Source of the DNA: Clostridiales bacterium
GTDB taxonomy: Bacteria > Bacillota > Clostridia > Oscillospirales > Oscillospiraceae
Assembly: GCA_019418525.1 (NCBI GenBank)
Contig: DYBS01000002.1
Span: 1-41,921, forward strand
DNA: 41,921 bases
Direction: 5' to 3'
Made by a program: the position numbers and the translations under genes. Under the pieces are notes generated by a model that saw only the letters and a program-made list of their open reading frames with translations, had not been told where the DNA came from and did not search any database. This document shows, piece after piece, positions 1 through 7,454 of this stretch (positions within the stretch are counted from its first letter, which is position 1; each line of letters starts with the position of its first letter).

Positions 1-2194
1 CGTCCCAGGCGTGGATGATGTTGTAGCCGTCCACCAGCAGGTACTCCGGGCCCAGATTCTGGGCCTGGATGTTGTACTTCCCCTCGTCCAGGCTGGTGCG
101 GGCGGGCTTGGGCTGGGGCCGGAAGGCCTCCCGCTCCACCTTGCCGTAGGTGCGCTCAAAGATGGCCTGGAGCTCCTTGTCCTGCTCCAGGGAGGGCCCG
201 GGACGGCTCAGGCGCACCGGCTGGGCCGCGGTGGCTTCCTCCTCCGGCCGCTCCGGCGCCAGACAGGCCGGTAAATGCATCCGCTCCTCCACTTGGTCCC
301 ACTTGACCACCACACCGGCGCCGTGGTCGCAGAACACCGAGTCGGGGGGATTGTCCACATCCCGCTCCGGATCGTAGCCCAGAGCGTCCACCACGGCCTC
401 CTGATCGGCGCAGGGCTCGTACCCCCGGAGGGTGCAGAACAGCCGCCCCTGGCCCTTGGAATAGGCCGTCAGCTCCCGCTGGTAGCCCCGCAGCGCCGCC
501 ACCGGGGCGGAGCCGGTGAGGACCACCTCCTCCCCCACGGTCTCAGGGGGCTCACACTGGCCGCCCATCTGCTGCAGATCGGTCATGGCCCTCCCCACCA
601 GGGCGGCGGGCAGCTCCAGGCGCACGTCGTACCAGGGCTCCAAGAGGATGTTTTCCGCCTTCATCAGGCCCTGGCGCACCGCCCGGTAGGTGGCCTGGCG
701 GAAGTCGCCCCCCTCGGTGTGCTTCAGGTGGGCCTTGCCGGCGGCCAGGGTGATTTTCACATCGGTGAGGGGGGAGCCGGTGAGGACGCCGGGGTGCTCC
801 CGCTCCAGGAGGTGCGTCAGAATGAGCCGCTGCCAGTTGCGGTCCAGCTGGTCCTCTGAGCAGGACGTGGCCACCGTGACGCCGCTCCCCCGCTCCCCCG
901 GCTCCAGAATGAGGTGGACCTCGGCGTAGTGGCGCAGGGGCTCGAAGTGGCCCACGCCCTCCACCGGGGCGGCGATGGTCTCCTTGTAGACGATATTCCC
1001 CGCGTCAAAGTCCACCGCCAGACCGAAGCGCTCCTGGATGACCGAGCGGAGCACGTCCAGCTGCACCTCGCCCATGAGCTGGACATGGAGCTCCCCCAGA
1101 GCCTCGTTCCAAACCAGATGGAGCTGGGGGTCCTCCTCCTCCAGGGCCCGCAGCTTGGGGAGCACTGTGTGGGGATCACAGCCCTCGGGCAGCAGCAGGC
1201 GGTAGGTCAGCACCGGCTCCAGCGCCGGGGGCGGGGAGTCGGGCTCCTCCCCCAGGCCCTGGCCCGGCCAGGTGCGGCTCAGTCCGGTGACGGCGCAGAC
1301 CTGGCCCCCCTCCACCCGGTCGGCGGTGCGGAATTTCGCCCCGGAGTAGAGGCGGATCTGGTCCACCTTCTCGCTCCACGCCTCGCTGTCGGTGGTGCCG
1401 GAAATGCTGTCCTTCACCTTCAGCGTGCCGCCGGTCAGTTTCAGATAGGTCAGCCGCGCTCCCTGGGCGTCCCGGCCGATCTTGTAGACCTTGGCGGCGA
1501 AGGCACTCCCCCACGCCAGCCGGGGGGCGAAGCGCTCCAGTCCGGCGAGCAGCTCCCCCACACCCTCCAGTTTCAGCGCCGAGCCGAACCAGCAGGGGAA
1601 CACCTTCCGCGCGGCGATGAGGGCGGAGAGGGTGTCGTCGGAGAGCGTCCCACGCTCCAGATACTCCTCCATGGCCCCCTCGTCGGCGAGGGAGATCTCC
1701 TCCAGGGTGTCCGGGTCCTCCAACATTCCAAAGTCGGCACAGCCGCCACTGAGGCGCTGGCGGAGGTCGGAGAGCACGGCGTCCCGGTCCGCCCCGTCCA
1801 GGTCCATCTTGTTCACAAAGATGAAGGTGGGCACGCCGTAGCGCTCCAGCAGCCGCCACAGGGTCCGGGTGTGGCCCTGCACGCCGTCGGTGCCGCTAAT
1901 GACCAGCACCGCGCAGTCCAGCACCTGGAGGGTGCGCTCCATCTCGCTGGAGAAGTCCACATGCCCCGGGGTGTCCAGCAGAGTGATCTCACACTCGGGC
2001 AGGGGTAACATGGCCTGCTTGGAGAAGATGGTGATGCCCCTCTCCCGCTCCAGGCGCTCGGTGTCCAGAAAGGCGTCCCCGTGGTCCACCCGGCCCAGCT
2101 TGCGGATGGAGCCGCTCTCGTAGAGCATGGCCTCCGACAGGGTGGTCTTGCCCGCGTCCACATGGGCCAAAATGCCCACGACCAGTTTTCTCAT
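1..2194 (-). CDS. TetM/EF-G-like translation GTPase fused to a YacP/Rae1-type NYN nuclease domain (3' end outside window)
   Basis: This is an open frame of 731 codons that leaves the window. The GTPase motifs are clear: G1 AHVDAGKTT (residues 10-18), switch I ERERGITI (49-56), G3 DTPGH (74-78) and G4 NKMD (128-131). EF-G-like domains II to V follow, in the order seen in ribosomal protection proteins such as Tet(M). The domain IV loop that in Tet(M) reads YSPVSTPADF, and displaces tetracycline, here reads roughly LKHTEGGDF (about 489-498), so tetracycline resistance should not be assumed. After a charged Pro/Glu-rich linker the frame enters LLVDGYNIIHAW (about 719-730). This closely resembles the N-terminus of YacP/Rae1 (DUF901, NYN fold), the ribosome-associated A-site endoribonuclease of Bacillus; most of that domain is off the window. 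The ATG start has AGGAG 8 bases upstream. The role in translation or rescue is inferred. Confidence 0.85.
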   Translation of the reverse strand, partial: MRKLVVGILAHVDAGKTTLSEAMLYESGSIRKLGRVDHGDAFLDTERLERERGITIFSKQAMLPLPECEITLLDTPGHVDFSSEMERTLQVLDCAVLVISGTDGVQGHTRTLWRLLERYGVPTFIFVNKMDLDGADRDAVLSDLRQRLSGGCADFGMLEDPDTLEEISLADEGAMEEYLERGTLSDDTLSALIAARKVFPCWFGSALKLEGVGELLAGLERFAPRLAWGSAFAAKVYKIGRDAQGARLTYLKLTGGTLKVKDSISGTTDSEAWSEKVDQIRLYSGAKFRTADRVEGGQVCAVTGLSRTWPGQGLGEEPDSPPPALEPVLTYRLLLPEGCDPHTVLPKLRALEEEDPQLHLVWNEALGELHVQLMGEVQLDVLRSVIQERFGLAVDFDAGNIVYKETIAAPVEGVGHFEPLRHYAEVHLILEPGERGSGVTVATSCSEDQLDRNWQRLILTHLLEREHPGVLTGSPLTDVKITLAAGKAHLKHTEGGDFRQATYRAVRQGLMKAENILLEPWYDVRLELPAALVGRAMTDLQQMGGQCEPPETVGEEVVLTGSAPVAALRGYQRELTAYSKGQGRLFCTLRGYEPCADQEAVVDALGYDPERDVDNPPDSVFCDHGAGVVVKWDQVEERMHLPACLAPERPEEEATAAQPVRLSRPGPSLEQDKELQAIFERTYGKVEREAFRPQPKPARTSLDEGKYNIQAQNLGPEYLLVDGYNIIHAWD

Positions 2195-2255
2195 ATCGCT
2201 GCTCCTATCTCATCGGGGCCTTGCCCCGCAGTTGCTCATTGTGTCTATGATAACA
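2195..2255 (-). promoter_or_regulatory. Extended -10 promoter and short leader of the GTPase gene, with a 9-codon mini-ORF
   Basis: On the minus strand a TG-T-TATCAT extended -10 lies at 2247-2255; no good -35 is visible. About 7 bases downstream is an ATG opening a 9-codon frame (2210-2239, MSNCGARPR) that stops just before the Shine-Dalgarno site of the GTPase gene. The mini-ORF contains a 6-bp hairpin (CGGGGC/GCCCCG). Genuine tet(M) genes also carry short leader peptides, but this mini-ORF has no ribosome site of its own and would have to be translated almost leaderless. It is a weak candidate. Confidence 0.4.
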
Positions 2256-2303
2256 TAGGCCCGCCCAAATTGCCATGTCCAACCCTTGCCTCGCCCCGGA
2301 CGC

Positions 2304-2334
2304 AAAAAATCCCCCGCCGTAAGGCGGGGGATTT
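2304..2334 (-). terminator. Intrinsic terminator of the ribosomal protein operon
   Basis: An 8-bp GC stem (CCCCCGCC/GGCGGGGG) with flanking A-T pairs and a 4-base loop is followed, in minus-strand direction, by six U residues. It sits just after the rplQ stop and before the promoter of the next minus-strand gene, so it closes the whole supercluster. Confidence 0.9.
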
Positions 2335-2345
2335 GGCTCACTTTC

Positions 2346-2687
2346 TTACACCAGCTGAACGATCGCCATCTCAGCGGCGTCGCCGCGGCGGGGACCGATC
2401 TTCACCACGCGGGTGTAGCCGCCGTTGCGCTCGGCGTACTTGGGACCGATCTCATCGAAGAGCTTCTTCGCCACGTCCTCCTTGGTCAGGAAGGACAGGG
2501 CCTGCCGGTAAGAGGCCAGGTTAGCCTTCTTGGACAGGGTGATCATCTTCTCAGCCATGGGGGCGACTTCCTTGGCACGGCTCAGGGTGGTCTTGATCTG
2601 ACCGTTCTCCAGCAGGTAGGTGGTCATGGCGCGGAGCATGGCCATACGCTGATCGGTGGGACGGCCCAGTTTACGATATCCGGACAT
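2346..2687 (-). CDS. rplQ: Large ribosomal subunit protein L17
   Basis: The 113-residue protein has the L17 N-terminus SGYRKLGRPTDQR and the family's usual length. L17 binds 23S rRNA domain III beside the polypeptide exit tunnel. The frame also reads from an upstream TTG. I chose the internal ATG because it gives the canonical N-terminus and has AGGAG 9 bases upstream. It is the last gene of the alpha-operon section, about 180 bases after rpoA, and is followed by the operon terminator. Confidence 0.95.
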   Translation of the reverse strand: MSGYRKLGRPTDQRMAMLRAMTTYLLENGQIKTTLSRAKEVAPMAEKMITLSKKANLASYRQALSFLTKEDVAKKLFDEIGPKYAERNGGYTRVVKIGPRRGDAAEMAIVQLV

Positions 2688-2769
2688 GTGAGTCAACTCC
2701 TATCGGTATTTCGCCTGGCGAAATCCAGTGTAAATTCGTCCTGAGGGGTTATCTGCCCCTCTGAGAGGC

Positions 2770-2835
2770 GCCGCCCCCCGTAAGGGGCGGCATCGCCGCA
2801 GGCGTATCCGGGAGGGGACGTTACATGCCCCCGGA
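2770..2835 (-). other. Two hairpins in the rpoA-rplQ spacer
   Basis: The 180-base spacer contains an 8-bp stem GCCGCCCC/GGGGCGGC (2770-2791) and a second imperfect stem (2807-2835, TCCGGG... with ...CCCCCGGA). Neither has a U-tract, so they are not full terminators. Structures like these between genes usually slow 3' decay or set the ratio of the flanking products. The function is not known from sequence alone. Confidence 0.5.
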
Positions 2836-2867
2836 CTGCCTCTCCGAACCGGCTTTTCAGGCCGGGA

Positions 2868-3818
2868 TCAGTTGTTCTCCTCGCTGGCCAGGGACAGACC
2901 CATCATGGCCAGCTTGTTGATGACCTCTTCCAGGGACTTGCGGCCCAGGTTGCGCACCTTCATCATCTCGTCCTCGGTCTTGGAAATCAGGTCCTCCACC
3001 GTGTTGATGTTGGCGCGCTTGAGGCAGTTGAAGGAACGGACCGACAGGTCCAGCTCCTCGATGGTCAGCTCCAGAACCTTGTCCCGCTGCGCCTCGCTCT
3101 TCTCCACCACCGTGGACTTGGAGCCCATGGTCTCAGAGAGGTCGGTGAAGAGGACAAAGTGGTCGCACAGGATCCGGGCGCCCAGGCTCACCGCGTCCCG
3201 GGCGGTGATGGTGCCGTTGGTCCACACCTCCAGGGTCAGCTTGTCAAAGTCCGTCTGATCACCCACGCGGGTGGGCTCGACGGTGTAGTTGACCTTGCGG
3301 ACCGGGGTGTAGATGGAATCCACGGGAATGAGGCCGATGACCATCTGGGCGGGCTTGTTCCGATCGGCGGGCACATAGCCCCGGCCGTGGGACAGCGTCA
3401 GCTCCATGTTGAGGCTGGCATCGGGGCCCAGGGTAGCAATGTGGAGCTCCGGGTTGAGGACCTCCACCTCGCCATCGGCCTTGATGTCGCCGGCGGTGAC
3501 CTCACACTCGCCGTTGGCCTCGATATAGACGGTCTTCACGCCCTCGCAGTGGAGCTTGGCGATGATGCGCTTGACGTTGAGGACGATCTCGGTGACGTCC
3601 TCCTTGATACCGGGAATGGTCGTGAACTCGTGCTGTACACCGGCGATCTTGATCGAAGTCACCGCGGTGCCAGGCAGAGAAGAGAGCAGGATGCGGCGCA
3701 GGGAGTTACCCAGCGTGATGCCGTAGCCGCGCTCCAGCGGCTCTACCACATACTTGCCATAGGAACCGTCTGCGGGGTTTTCCACACATTCGATGCGCGG
3801 CTTTTCGATTTCTACCAT
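2868..3818 (-). CDS. rpoA: DNA-directed RNA polymerase subunit alpha
   Basis: The 316-residue protein is full length for the family. The N-terminal dimerisation domain carries the conserved core with GYGITLGNSLRRILLSSLPG (about 29-48), which makes the alpha dimer and contacts beta and beta-prime. A flexible linker follows, then the C-terminal helix-hairpin-helix domain (about 245-310, with NINTVEDLI and RNLGRKSLEE). That domain contacts UP elements and activators. The ATG has AAGGAGG upstream. It stands between rpsD and rplQ, as in most bacteria. Confidence 0.97.
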   Translation of the reverse strand: MVEIEKPRIECVENPADGSYGKYVVEPLERGYGITLGNSLRRILLSSLPGTAVTSIKIAGVQHEFTTIPGIKEDVTEIVLNVKRIIAKLHCEGVKTVYIEANGECEVTAGDIKADGEVEVLNPELHIATLGPDASLNMELTLSHGRGYVPADRNKPAQMVIGLIPVDSIYTPVRKVNYTVEPTRVGDQTDFDKLTLEVWTNGTITARDAVSLGARILCDHFVLFTDLSETMGSKSTVVEKSEAQRDKVLELTIEELDLSVRSFNCLKRANINTVEDLISKTEDEMMKVRNLGRKSLEEVINKLAMMGLSLASEENN

Positions 3819-3903
3819 GTGTTACCCTCCTTTTCGCAGCGGCGGGCCGGGCAGCCCGCCGCCTGGAATTACAGCTCACCAATAATCGAGGGTACGCTCT
3901 CTC

Positions 3904-4506
3904 TTACTTGGAGTACAGCTCGACGATCAGGTGCTCCTCGATGGGCAGGTCGATGTCCGCACGCTCGGGCATCTGAACCACAGTACCCTTCAGGGAGTTC
4001 TTCTCCCGCTCCAGCCACTTGGGCAGCAGCACAGAGGGGGCGTCCTCGCCGGTCAGGCGCTTAAACTTCACGGAAGAACGGCTGGCCTCGCGGACCTCGA
4101 TGACGTCACCGGGCTTGACCAGGTAGGAGGGGATGTCCACACGGTGGCCGTTGACGGTGAAGTGGCCGTGGCCCACCAGCTGACGGGCCTCACGGCGGGT
4201 CATGGCGAAGCCCAGGCGGTACGCCACGTTGTCCAGGCGGCGCTCCACCAGGACCAGCAGGTTCTCGCCGGTCTTACCGGGCATCCGGGCAGCCTTCTCA
4301 TAGTACATACGGAACTGCTTCTCCATGATGCCGTAGACAAACTTGACCTTCTGCTTCTCAGACAGCTGCAGAGCATACTCGCTCTTCTTCTTGCGCATCT
4401 GACCGCCGGGATTGCGGTTGCTCTCCTTCTTGGCATAGCCCATCGCGGCAGGAGAAATGCCCAGCGCACGGCAGCGCTTGGCGATCGGCTGCATATTCTT
4501 TGCCAT
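3904..4506 (-). CDS. rpsD: Small ribosomal subunit protein S4 (cysteine-free form)
   Basis: The 200-residue S4 protein binds the 16S 5' domain early in 30S assembly and lines the mRNA entry channel. The central S4 RNA-binding fold is visible at RRLDNVAYRLGFAMTRREARQ (split, about 89-110), followed by the conserved GHGHFTVNGHRVDIPS. The N-terminal region has only one cysteine (CRALG, residue 13), so the zinc-binding cysteine cluster of zinc-type S4 is missing. In many Firmicutes S4 represses its own gene, but here rpsD is embedded in the alpha operon. Confidence 0.96.
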   Translation of the reverse strand: MAKNMQPIAKRCRALGISPAAMGYAKKESNRNPGGQMRKKKSEYALQLSEKQKVKFVYGIMEKQFRMYYEKAARMPGKTGENLLVLVERRLDNVAYRLGFAMTRREARQLVGHGHFTVNGHRVDIPSYLVKPGDVIEVREASRSSVKFKRLTGEDAPSVLLPKWLEREKNSLKGTVVQMPERADIDLPIEEHLIVELYSK

Positions 4507-4524
4507 ATCAGTTTCCTCCTTCTC

Positions 4525-4926
4525 TTACACGCGGCGACGCTTGGGCGGACGGCAGCCGTTGTGGGGGATGGGAGTCACGTCCTTGATCAGGGTGACCTCC
4601 AGGCCCACGGCCTGCAGAGCGCGGATGGCGGCCTCACGGCCGGCGCCGGGGCCCTTCACGTAGACCTCGACGGTCTTCAGGCCGTGCTCCATGGCAGCCT
4701 TAGCGGCGGTCTCGGCGGCGGTCTGAGCGGCGAAGGGGGTGGACTTACGGGAGCCACGGAAGCCCAGGCCGCCAGAGGAGGCCCAGGACAGGGCGTTGCC
4801 GCCCATATCGGTCACGGTGACCATAGTGTTGTTGAAGGAAGAGCGGATATGCACCTGGCCCTTCTCCACGTTCTTGCGCTCGCGGCGCTTGCGGATCACT
4901 TTCTTACCCTTGGTATTCGCAGCCAT
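4525..4926 (-). CDS. rpsK: Small ribosomal subunit protein S11
   Basis: The 133-residue protein matches S11 throughout, including RSSFNNTMVTVTD and GFRGSRKSTPFAAQ, and ends in the basic tail PPKRRRV. S11 sits on the 30S platform near the E site and the mRNA exit, next to S7 and S18. The gene lies 14 bases downstream of rpsM and 18 bases upstream of rpsD, with SD-like AAGGAGG sequences before both, as expected for one polycistronic message. Confidence 0.97.
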   Translation of the reverse strand: MAANTKGKKVIRKRRERKNVEKGQVHIRSSFNNTMVTVTDMGGNALSWASSGGLGFRGSRKSTPFAAQTAAETAAKAAMEHGLKTVEVYVKGPGAGREAAIRALQAVGLEVTLIKDVTPIPHNGCRPPKRRRV

Positions 4927-4940
4927 TGCTTATCCCTCCT

Positions 4941-5309
4941 TTACTTCTTCTTGTTCGCGACGGTGCGCTTGGGACCCTTGCGGGTACGGGCGTTGGTCTT
5001 GCTGCGCTGGCCGCGGACCGGCAGGCCCTTGCGGTGACGGATGCCACGGTAGCAGCCGATCTCGGTCAGACGCTTGATATCCATCGCCACATCGCGGCGG
5101 AGGTCGCCTTCCACAGTGTAGTTGTGGGAGATGCACTCACGCAGCTTGGCCTCCTCCTCATCGGTGAGGTCCTTCACGCGGGTGTCGGGGTTGATCCCGG
5201 TCTCCGCCAGGATCTTATTGGCGCTGGTGCGCCCAATGCCAAAGATATAGGTCAGGCCGATCTCGATCCGCTTATCCTTCGGCAGGTCAATGCCAGCAAT
5301 ACGTGCCAT
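4941..5309 (-). CDS. rpsM: Small ribosomal subunit protein S13
   Basis: The 122-residue S13 starts MARIAGIDLPKDKR, contains the helix-two-turn-helix region and ends with the basic tail that reaches the P-site tRNA. In the 30S head it forms the B1 bridges with L5 on the 50S subunit. The conserved HRKGLPVRGQRSKTNARTRK-type C-terminus is intact. The start is an ATG with AGGAGGT upstream. It follows rpmJ by 20 bases. Confidence 0.97.
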   Translation of the reverse strand: MARIAGIDLPKDKRIEIGLTYIFGIGRTSANKILAETGINPDTRVKDLTDEEEAKLRECISHNYTVEGDLRRDVAMDIKRLTEIGCYRGIRHRKGLPVRGQRSKTNARTRKGPKRTVANKKK

Positions 5310-5329
5310 ACTGTTTCAGCACCTCCTAA

Positions 5330-5443
5330 TTAACCTTGTCTCTGTTTGTGCTTGGGGTTCTCGCAAATAACCATGACTTTGCCCTTGCGCTTGATGACCT
5401 TGCACTTCTCGCACATGGGCTTCACGGACGGTCTAACTTTCAT
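5330..5443 (-). CDS. rpmJ: Large ribosomal subunit protein L36 (zinc form)
   Basis: This 37-codon gene encodes MKVRPSVKPMCEKCK followed by a basic middle and the end VICENPKHKQRQG. The Cys11, Cys14, Cys27 and His32 zinc ligands of the C+ form of L36 are all present. L36 is the smallest 50S protein and fastens 23S rRNA helices near the base of the L7/L12 stalk. The ATG has AGGAGGT 8 bases upstream. Its place between infA and rpsM is the standard order. Confidence 0.96.
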   Translation of the reverse strand: MKVRPSVKPMCEKCKVIKRKGKVMVICENPKHKQRQG

Positions 5444-5535
5444 TGTCGTTACCTCCTGATAGCCTGCGGGCTCTCAGACATGACATAACTCATGTCGCTC
5501 TGCGCGTCCCGGCCTTCCGCCGGCGGCACGCCTTA

Positions 5536-5754
5536 TTACTTACTGCGCCAGGTGATCCTTCCGCGGGTCACATCATAGGGGGACATCTGCACCGTCACCT
5601 TGTCGCCGGGCAGGATGCGGATGAAGTTCATCCGCAGCTTGCCGGAGATGTGGGCCAGAATAATGTGACCGTTTCCGATATCCACGCGGAACGTGGTGTT
5701 GGGAAGGGACTCAACCACGACGCCCTCCACTTCGATCATATCGTCTTTTGCCAA
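5536..5754 (-). CDS. infA: Translation initiation factor IF-1 (TTG start)
   Basis: The frame from TTG at 5754 gives 72 residues, exactly the normal IF-1 length, starting M(TTG)AKDDMIEVEG and ending YDVTRGRITWRSK. The OB fold binds the 30S A site and helps IF-2 and IF-3 select the initiator tRNA. AAGGAGGG lies 9 bases upstream of the TTG, inside the end of the preceding gene, whose stop is only 4 bases away; the two are likely translationally coupled. No in-frame ATG fits the family start. The longer open frame upstream is out-of-frame shadow of the KOW gene. Confidence 0.95.
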   Translation of the reverse strand: MAKDDMIEVEGVVVESLPNTTFRVDIGNGHIILAHISGKLRMNFIRILPGDKVTVQMSPYDVTRGRITWRSK

Positions 5755-5758
5755 AGCG

Positions 5759-6034
5759 TCATACCCTCCTTGCATCCTCTCGGAAAGCGGCCAGCGCCCT
5801 CCGTAACTCGCTGTCCGACACCTGCTGACCGGCCTGGACTTTCTCCAGGACCGGGTGCCGGAATGCCCCGGCGAAAGCGGCGTGGATCGCCTTCTTCCGC
5901 TTGGGGCGCTCTGCCTTTCTTCGCTTCCCGTCAGCCAACAGCAGGTAGGGGCCGTCCATGTCCAGGACACAGAACAGCTCCCCCCGGTCATGTCCGGCCA
6001 GGGAACGTACGATTTGGGCTTTCGCAAACTCCAT
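5759..6034 (-). CDS. KOW-domain RNA-binding protein (L14e/L6e/L27e-like)
   Basis: The 91-residue protein begins EFAKAQIVRSLAGHDRGELF, the usual start of a KOW/SH3-like RNA-binding fold (about 3-50). A lysine/arginine-rich middle and a helical tail follow. Proteins of this type recur in Clostridia at exactly this place between map and infA, and resemble the archaeal/eukaryotic L14e family; the bacterial function is not settled. It starts 2 bases after the map stop with GGGAG upstream, and its end holds the ribosome site of infA. A role at the ribosome is inferred from position and fold. Confidence 0.85.
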   Translation of the reverse strand: MEFAKAQIVRSLAGHDRGELFCVLDMDGPYLLLADGKRRKAERPKRKKAIHAAFAGAFRHPVLEKVQAGQQVSDSELRRALAAFREDARRV

Positions 6035-6036
6035 AC

Positions 6037-6798
6037 TCAGTCTCCCGTCACGGTGAGGATCTCAGGCTCGCCGTCGGTAATGAGGATGGTGTTTTCATAG
6101 TGGGCCGTCAGGGAACCGTCGGCCGAAACCGTGGTCCACTTGTCCTTAAGCACTTTCACATGCCAGTCGCCGGCACACACCATGGGTTCCACCGCCAGGG
6201 TCATGCCCGGCTGAAGCCGGGGACCGTGACCGGCGGGCCCGAAATTGGGGACCTCGGGGGCCTCGTGCAGGTTGCGTCCCACACCGTGCCCCACAAAATC
6301 CCGCACCACCGTGTAGCCGTTTGCTTCCACATACTGCTGCACGGCATGGGAGATGTCATACACCCGGTTTCCACACCGGGCCAGCTTGACGCCCTCCCAG
6401 AAGCTCTGCTCAGTCACCTCGATGAGGCGCTGGGCCTCGGGGGAGATGGCGCCGCAGGCATAGGTGGCGGCACAGTCGCCGTGGAAGCCGCCGATGTAGG
6501 CGCCCACATCCACGCTGACGATGTCGCCCTCCTTCAGCACAATGCTCTTGGAGGGGATGCCGTGGATGACCACCTCATTCACCGAGATGCAGGCGGAGCC
6601 GGGAAATCCCCCGTAGCCCAGGAAGGAGGGCTTGGCACCCTGGCTCTCGATGAATTTGCGCACCTCAGTGTCGATCTCCAGCGTGGACACGCCGGGACGC
6701 ACCAGGGAGCCGGCCAATGCCCGGGCCTGGGCGGTAATCCGCCCGGCCCGGCGCATCAGCTCGATCTCATGGGGAGATTTGAGGGAAATCAGATCCAT
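6037..6798 (-). CDS. map: Methionine aminopeptidase, type I
   Basis: The roughly 253-residue enzyme removes the initiator methionine from new proteins. The pita-bread fold has all five metal ligands in their motifs: VSVDVGAYIGGFHGDCAATY (the two Asp), GHGVGRNLHE (His), TLAVEPMV (Glu) and HYENTILIT (Glu). Substrate His is in HGIPS. I chose the ATG at 6798, with GGGGAAG 9 bases upstream. A GTG at 6807 that overlaps the adk stop is an alternative and would add MSG. The adk-map pairing matches Bacillus and Clostridia. Confidence 0.95.
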   Translation of the reverse strand: MDLISLKSPHEIELMRRAGRITAQARALAGSLVRPGVSTLEIDTEVRKFIESQGAKPSFLGYGGFPGSACISVNEVVIHGIPSKSIVLKEGDIVSVDVGAYIGGFHGDCAATYACGAISPEAQRLIEVTEQSFWEGVKLARCGNRVYDISHAVQQYVEANGYTVVRDFVGHGVGRNLHEAPEVPNFGPAGHGPRLQPGMTLAVEPMVCAGDWHVKVLKDKWTTVSADGSLTAHYENTILITDGEPEILTVTGD

Positions 6799-6803
6799 TC
6801 CGC

Positions 6804-7436
6804 TCACTTCCCCAGCAGTTTCATAATGGCCTCGTTGGTAGCCTCAATGCCGCCCGCGTCGGGAACGGTCTTGAGCACACCGCGGGTCTCATAGAAGTTC
6901 TTCAGGGGCTCGGTCTCCTGATGGTAGACCTCCAGACGGTGCTTGACCGTCTCGGGCTGGTCGTCCTTGCGCTGCTCCAGCGCGCCGCCGCACTTGTCGC
7001 ACACGCCCTCCTGCTTGGGAGGAGCGGCCACGATGTGGTAGGTGGCGCCGCAGCTGTGGCAGGTGCGGCGGCCCGTCATACGGGCCTCGATGACGCTGTC
7101 GGCAATCTCCAGGGAGAGCACTGCGTCAAAGGTGATACCGGCCTTCTCCAGGGCCTCGGCCTGGGCGATGGTGCGGGGCACACCGTCCAGGATATAGCCG
7201 CCAGCGCAGTCGGGCTCAGCCAGGCGCTCCTGGATGATGCCGATGATGACCTCGTCGGGGACCAGCTTGCCGGCCTCCATGTAGGCCTTGGCCTGCAGGC
7301 CCACGGGGGTGCCGTTCTTCACAGCCGCCCGCAGGATGTTGCCGGTGGAGATGGTGGGAATGCCGAGCTTCTGGCTGATGATCTCAGCCTGCGTGCCTTT
7401 TCCGGCGCCGGGGGCGCCCAACAGAATCAGCTTCAT
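6804..7436 (-). CDS. adk: Adenylate kinase (zinc LID form)
   Basis: The 210-residue enzyme catalyses ATP + AMP to 2 ADP. The P-loop GAPGAGKGTQ is at 8-17, followed by the AMP-binding part (STGNILRAA) and DGVPRT. The long LID carries two CxxC pairs (CHSC and CDKC, about 129-152), the structural zinc site typical of Gram-positive adenylate kinases. The stop overlaps a possible GTG start of map, and secY is 18 bases upstream. Confidence 0.97.
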   Translation of the reverse strand: MKLILLGAPGAGKGTQAEIISQKLGIPTISTGNILRAAVKNGTPVGLQAKAYMEAGKLVPDEVIIGIIQERLAEPDCAGGYILDGVPRTIAQAEALEKAGITFDAVLSLEIADSVIEARMTGRRTCHSCGATYHIVAAPPKQEGVCDKCGGALEQRKDDQPETVKHRLEVYHQETEPLKNFYETRGVLKTVPDAGGIEATNEAIMKLLGK

Positions 7437-7454
7437 ACCCTTTACACCTCGTTC

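Noticed and set aside
1..2194. Calling the first gene a tetracycline resistance determinant
   Set aside because: The domain IV loop that acts on tetracycline in Tet(M) is replaced, and the protein carries a nuclease-like extension. Overall similarity to TetM is not enough to claim resistance.
5536..6027. 163-codon frame that extends infA upstream
   Set aside because: IF-1 is 72 residues. The added part is out of frame over the KOW gene, and the TTG start has a properly spaced ribosome site.
5443..6894. Long plus-strand frames opposite the ribosomal cluster, such as 5443-6894, 6921-9260 and 14130-15662
   Set aside because: They lie fully opposite well-supported minus-strand genes, lack credible ribosome sites and have His/Gly/Leu/Val-rich shadows of high-GC coding. 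None shows a recognisable domain.
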